Position numbers and translations under genes: made by a program. The notes beneath the pieces were generated by a model. The model was given only the letters and a program-made list of their open reading frames with translations, was not told the origin of the DNA and made no database searches. Below, piece by piece: positions 13,528-15,225 of a stretch of DNA of 15,225 nt (its first letter is position 1; each line of letters begins with the position of its first letter). Source of the DNA: Caldiserica bacterium UBA646 (GTDB lineage: Bacteria > Caldisericota > Caldisericia > Caldisericales > Caldisericaceae). The stretch spans positions 1-15,225 of the forward strand of contig DBOM01000001.1 in assembly GCA_002299965.1 (NCBI GenBank), read 5' to 3'.

Positions 13528-13558
13528 GGTTACACTGGTGCCTGGCACCAGTGTAACC
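13528..13558. repeat. Perfect 31-bp palindrome
   Basis: Two 15-base arms (GGTTACACTGGTGCC and its exact complement) flank a single T. The core GGTGCCTGGCACC resembles short palindromes that are dispersed in many genomes and that, as I recall, often accompany REP-type (Y1) transposases. No transposase is in this window. A T-rich tract follows on the plus strand (13561-13587), so it could also act as a terminator. Confidence 0.85.
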
Positions 13559-13654
13559 CTTCTCCATTTTTTCTCTTTTTTGTTTTTACATCTTTTTTGC
13601 TTTATATGTTTTAGTTTTTAAATAGGAGTCTGGAGGAAATGTGTCCCCTCAATA

Positions 13655-13693
13655 TGTCATTGCGAGCATTCCGGAGGAATGTGCGGCAATCTC
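13655..13693 (+). repeat. Dispersed palindromic repeat, copy c
   Basis: TGTCATTGCGAG and GGCAATCTCC ends surround a stem GCATTCC-GGA-GGAATGT. The ends match copy a while the stem sequence is different. Another partial end (GACAACAATCCG) follows at 13718-13729. Confidence 0.75.
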
Positions 13694-13856
13694 CGCATTT
13701 TACCCTGGGACTGCCGCGACAACAATCCGTCTTACGTTAGCAATAAATATTTTAAGCCGAAAAGAATAGCTTTAGACAAAGTTTACTTAAGAATATAAAA
13801 AACTTAAGAACAGGATTAAATTACAAAAAACTTATTGCAAACCTCCCAAAATAAAT

Positions 13857-13884
13857 TTGGAAATATTTATGTTAAGGATAAAAT
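13857..13884 (+). promoter_or_regulatory. Possible promoter of the secreted repeat protein
   Basis: TTGGAA (13857-13862) and TAAAAT (13879-13884) are 16 bases apart. The implied start (about 13,891) falls at the ribosome site, leaving almost no leader, so the real promoter may lie further upstream in the AT-rich stretch 13,740-13,860. Confidence 0.35.
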
Positions 13885-13904
13885 ATAAAAGAAGGAGGTA
13901 TAAG

Positions 13905-15225
13905 ATGAAAAAAGTTTTGATTGGGTTGATCATCTTTACGATGATGGTATTATCTGTTTCACCTTCTGTTCTCTCTCAAACAAACATTACTCAAGCAGAT
14001 TCTTCTACCTGTCATTGGGAGGAGATAAATAATGGTTTGTATGGCAGAACGGTTCACTCTCTTGCTGTTGACTCAAACAATACTGTCTATGCAGGAACAA
14101 GAGGCGGTGTCTTTAAATCCACTGATGGTGCAAACTGGACAGAAATAAATAGTGGACTGACAGGTACACATGTTTACGCTCTTGCCATTGACTCAAACAA
14201 TACTATCTATGCGGGAACATGGGATGGTGTCTTTAAATCCACCGACGGCACAAACTGGACAGCAATAAACAATGGACTAACAAGTACAATTGTTCTCTCT
14301 CTTGCCATTGACTCAAACAATACTATCTATGCGGGGACATGGGACGGTGTCTTTAAATCCACTGATGGTACAAACTGGACAGAAATAAACAACGGGCTGA
14401 CAAGGATATATGTTTGGTCTTTTGCCATTGATTCAAACAATACTATCTATGCAGGAACAGATATCGGCGTCTTTAAATCCACTGATGGTGCAAACTGGAC
14501 AGAAATAAACAACGGGCTGCCAAGTACAATTGTTAACTCTCTTGCCGTTGACTCAAACAATACTGCTTATGCAGGGACAAGGGGTGGTGGTGTTTTTAAA
14601 TCCACCGACGGTACAAACTGGACAGAAATAAATAGTGGGCTGACAAATACATATGTTAGCTCTCTTGCCGTTGACTCAAATAATACTGTTTATGCAGGGA
14701 CAAGTAGCACTGTATTTAAATCCACCGACGGCACAAACTGGACAGCAATAAATAACGGACTGACAAGTACAATTGTTTTCTCTCTTGCTGTTGACTCAAA
14801 CAATACTATTTATGCAGGAACATGGAATGGCATTTTTAAATCCACCGACGGCATAAACTGGACAGCGATAAACAATGGATTGACAAGTGCAGATGTTTGG
14901 TCTCTTGTCGTCGACTCAAACAATACTATCTATGCAGGAACGGGGGATGGCATTTTTAAATCCACCGACGGTACAAACTGGACAGCAATAAATAACGGAC
15001 TGACAAGTACATATATTAACTCTCTTGCTGTTGACTCAAACAATACTATTTATGCAGGGACATATGGCGGTGTGTTTAAATCCACCGACGGTATAAATTG
15101 GACAGAGGCAAATAACGGACTGACAAATGCACATGTTTACTCTCTTGCTGTTGACTCAAACAATACTGTTTATGCAGGGATATTGCCAAATGATGGTGTC
15201 TTTAAATCCACTGACGGCACGAACT
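13905..15225 (+). CDS. Secreted Asp-box tandem-repeat protein, propeller-like (C-terminus outside window)
   Basis: ATG 13905 follows GAAGGAGGT (13891-13899). Residues 1-24 form a signal peptide (MKKVLIG, hydrophobic core, cleavage probably after VLS-24), so the protein is exported. From W38 it consists only of ~40-residue units: W-T-x-I-N-N-G-L, then ~5 variable residues, S-L-A-V-D-S-N-N-T-x-Y-A-G-T, two variable residues, G-V-F-K-S-T-D-G-x-N. The S-T-D-G-x-N-W step resembles an Asp box of BNR/YCF48-like beta-propellers, so each unit is likely one blade. Ten units are visible and the frame is still open at the edge (440 codons). The substrate is unknown; such proteins are typically surface or envelope components. 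It is the only plus-strand gene and no partner is visible. Confidence 0.9.
   Translation, partial: MKKVLIGLIIFTMMVLSVSPSVLSQTNITQADSSTCHWEEINNGLYGRTVHSLAVDSNNTVYAGTRGGVFKSTDGANWTEINSGLTGTHVYALAIDSNNTIYAGTWDGVFKSTDGTNWTAINNGLTSTIVLSLAIDSNNTIYAGTWDGVFKSTDGTNWTEINNGLTRIYVWSFAIDSNNTIYAGTDIGVFKSTDGANWTEINNGLPSTIVNSLAVDSNNTAYAGTRGGGVFKSTDGTNWTEINSGLTNTYVSSLAVDSNNTVYAGTSSTVFKSTDGTNWTAINNGLTSTIVFSLAVDSNNTIYAGTWNGIFKSTDGINWTAINNGLTSADVWSLVVDSNNTIYAGTGDGIFKSTDGTNWTAINNGLTSTYINSLAVDSNNTIYAGTYGGVFKSTDGINWTEANNGLTNAHVYSLAVDSNNTVYAGILPNDGVFKSTDGTN
14016..15224 (+). repeat. Tandem 120-bp coding repeats (10 units in window)
   Basis: Unit starts (the TGG codon) fall at 14016, 14136, 14256, 14376, 14496, 14619, 14739, 14859, 14979 and 15099. 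Eight units are 120 bp. Unit 5 is 123 bp (an extra Gly codon) and unit 10 is 126 bp (ILPND in place of the usual short turn). Long stretches such as GACTCAAACAATACT and TTTAAATCCAC are nearly invariant at DNA level, which suggests recent duplication or gene conversion. Differences cluster at two spots per unit. Confidence 0.95.

Noticed and set aside
13293..13528. Two overlapping plus-strand reading frames of 66 and 75 codons
   Set aside because: They are made of the dispersed repeat copies, have no ribosome site and no protein-like pattern.
14016..15224. CRISPR-like regular repeats
   Set aside because: The 120-bp periodic units are in frame, code for 40-residue Asp-box repeats behind a signal peptide, and lack unique spacers.

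Overview
The window comes from an AT-rich bacterium with strong Shine-Dalgarno sites (AGGAGG type), a lipobox lipoprotein, a TPP riboswitch and sigma-70-like promoters. Gene content (IscS/IscU, DUF59, FolE2 and QueD, a 7TM-PAS sensor, a secreted Asp-box repeat protein) suggests an anaerobic, low-GC lineage, either Firmicutes-like or an uncultured candidate phylum. The sequence alone does not fix the taxonomy. Everything from about 1 to 13,086 is on the minus strand. Only the last gene (13,905 to the edge) is on the plus strand.

Read in the direction of transcription (right to left), the first unit is queD-folE2 (13,086-11,946). These genes make 7-deazaguanine/pterin precursors from GTP. Next is a thiamine-uptake operon (11,906-7,862): promoter, TPP riboswitch, a fused two-domain permease (ThiP type), an ABC ATPase, a small MTH1187-type thiamine-binding protein and a ThiB lipoprotein, closed by a 12-bp-stem terminator.

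The middle is a sulfur-trafficking region with two separate IscS/IscU-type modules. Module A (7,719-6,199) is a conventional cysteine desulfurase followed by a short IscU-like protein that lacks the first cluster-ligand Cys and the adjacent Asp. Module B (5,981-3,332) is a frameshifted mini-PAS protein, a stand-alone DUF59 protein, a divergent cysteine desulfurase, a canonical IscU domain fused to a Cys-less DUF59 domain, and a MoaD/ThiS-like carrier ending in GGG. Both modules are preceded by the same perfect 26-bp promoter sequence. Serine acetyltransferase (cysE) and cysteine synthase (cysK) follow in the same direction, with overlapping ends. Synthesis of cysteine, sulfur extraction from it, Fe-S scaffolding, a sulfur carrier and uptake of the S-containing cofactor thiamine therefore lie side by side. 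The leftmost gene is a truncated 7TM-PAS-PAS membrane sensor.

The right end differs in character. The 800-bp gap from 13,087 to 13,904 holds dispersed-repeat remnants (three copies with conserved flanks and variable stems) and a perfect 31-bp palindrome. It is followed by a secreted protein built of at least ten near-identical 40-residue Asp-box (propeller-like) repeats that runs off the window.
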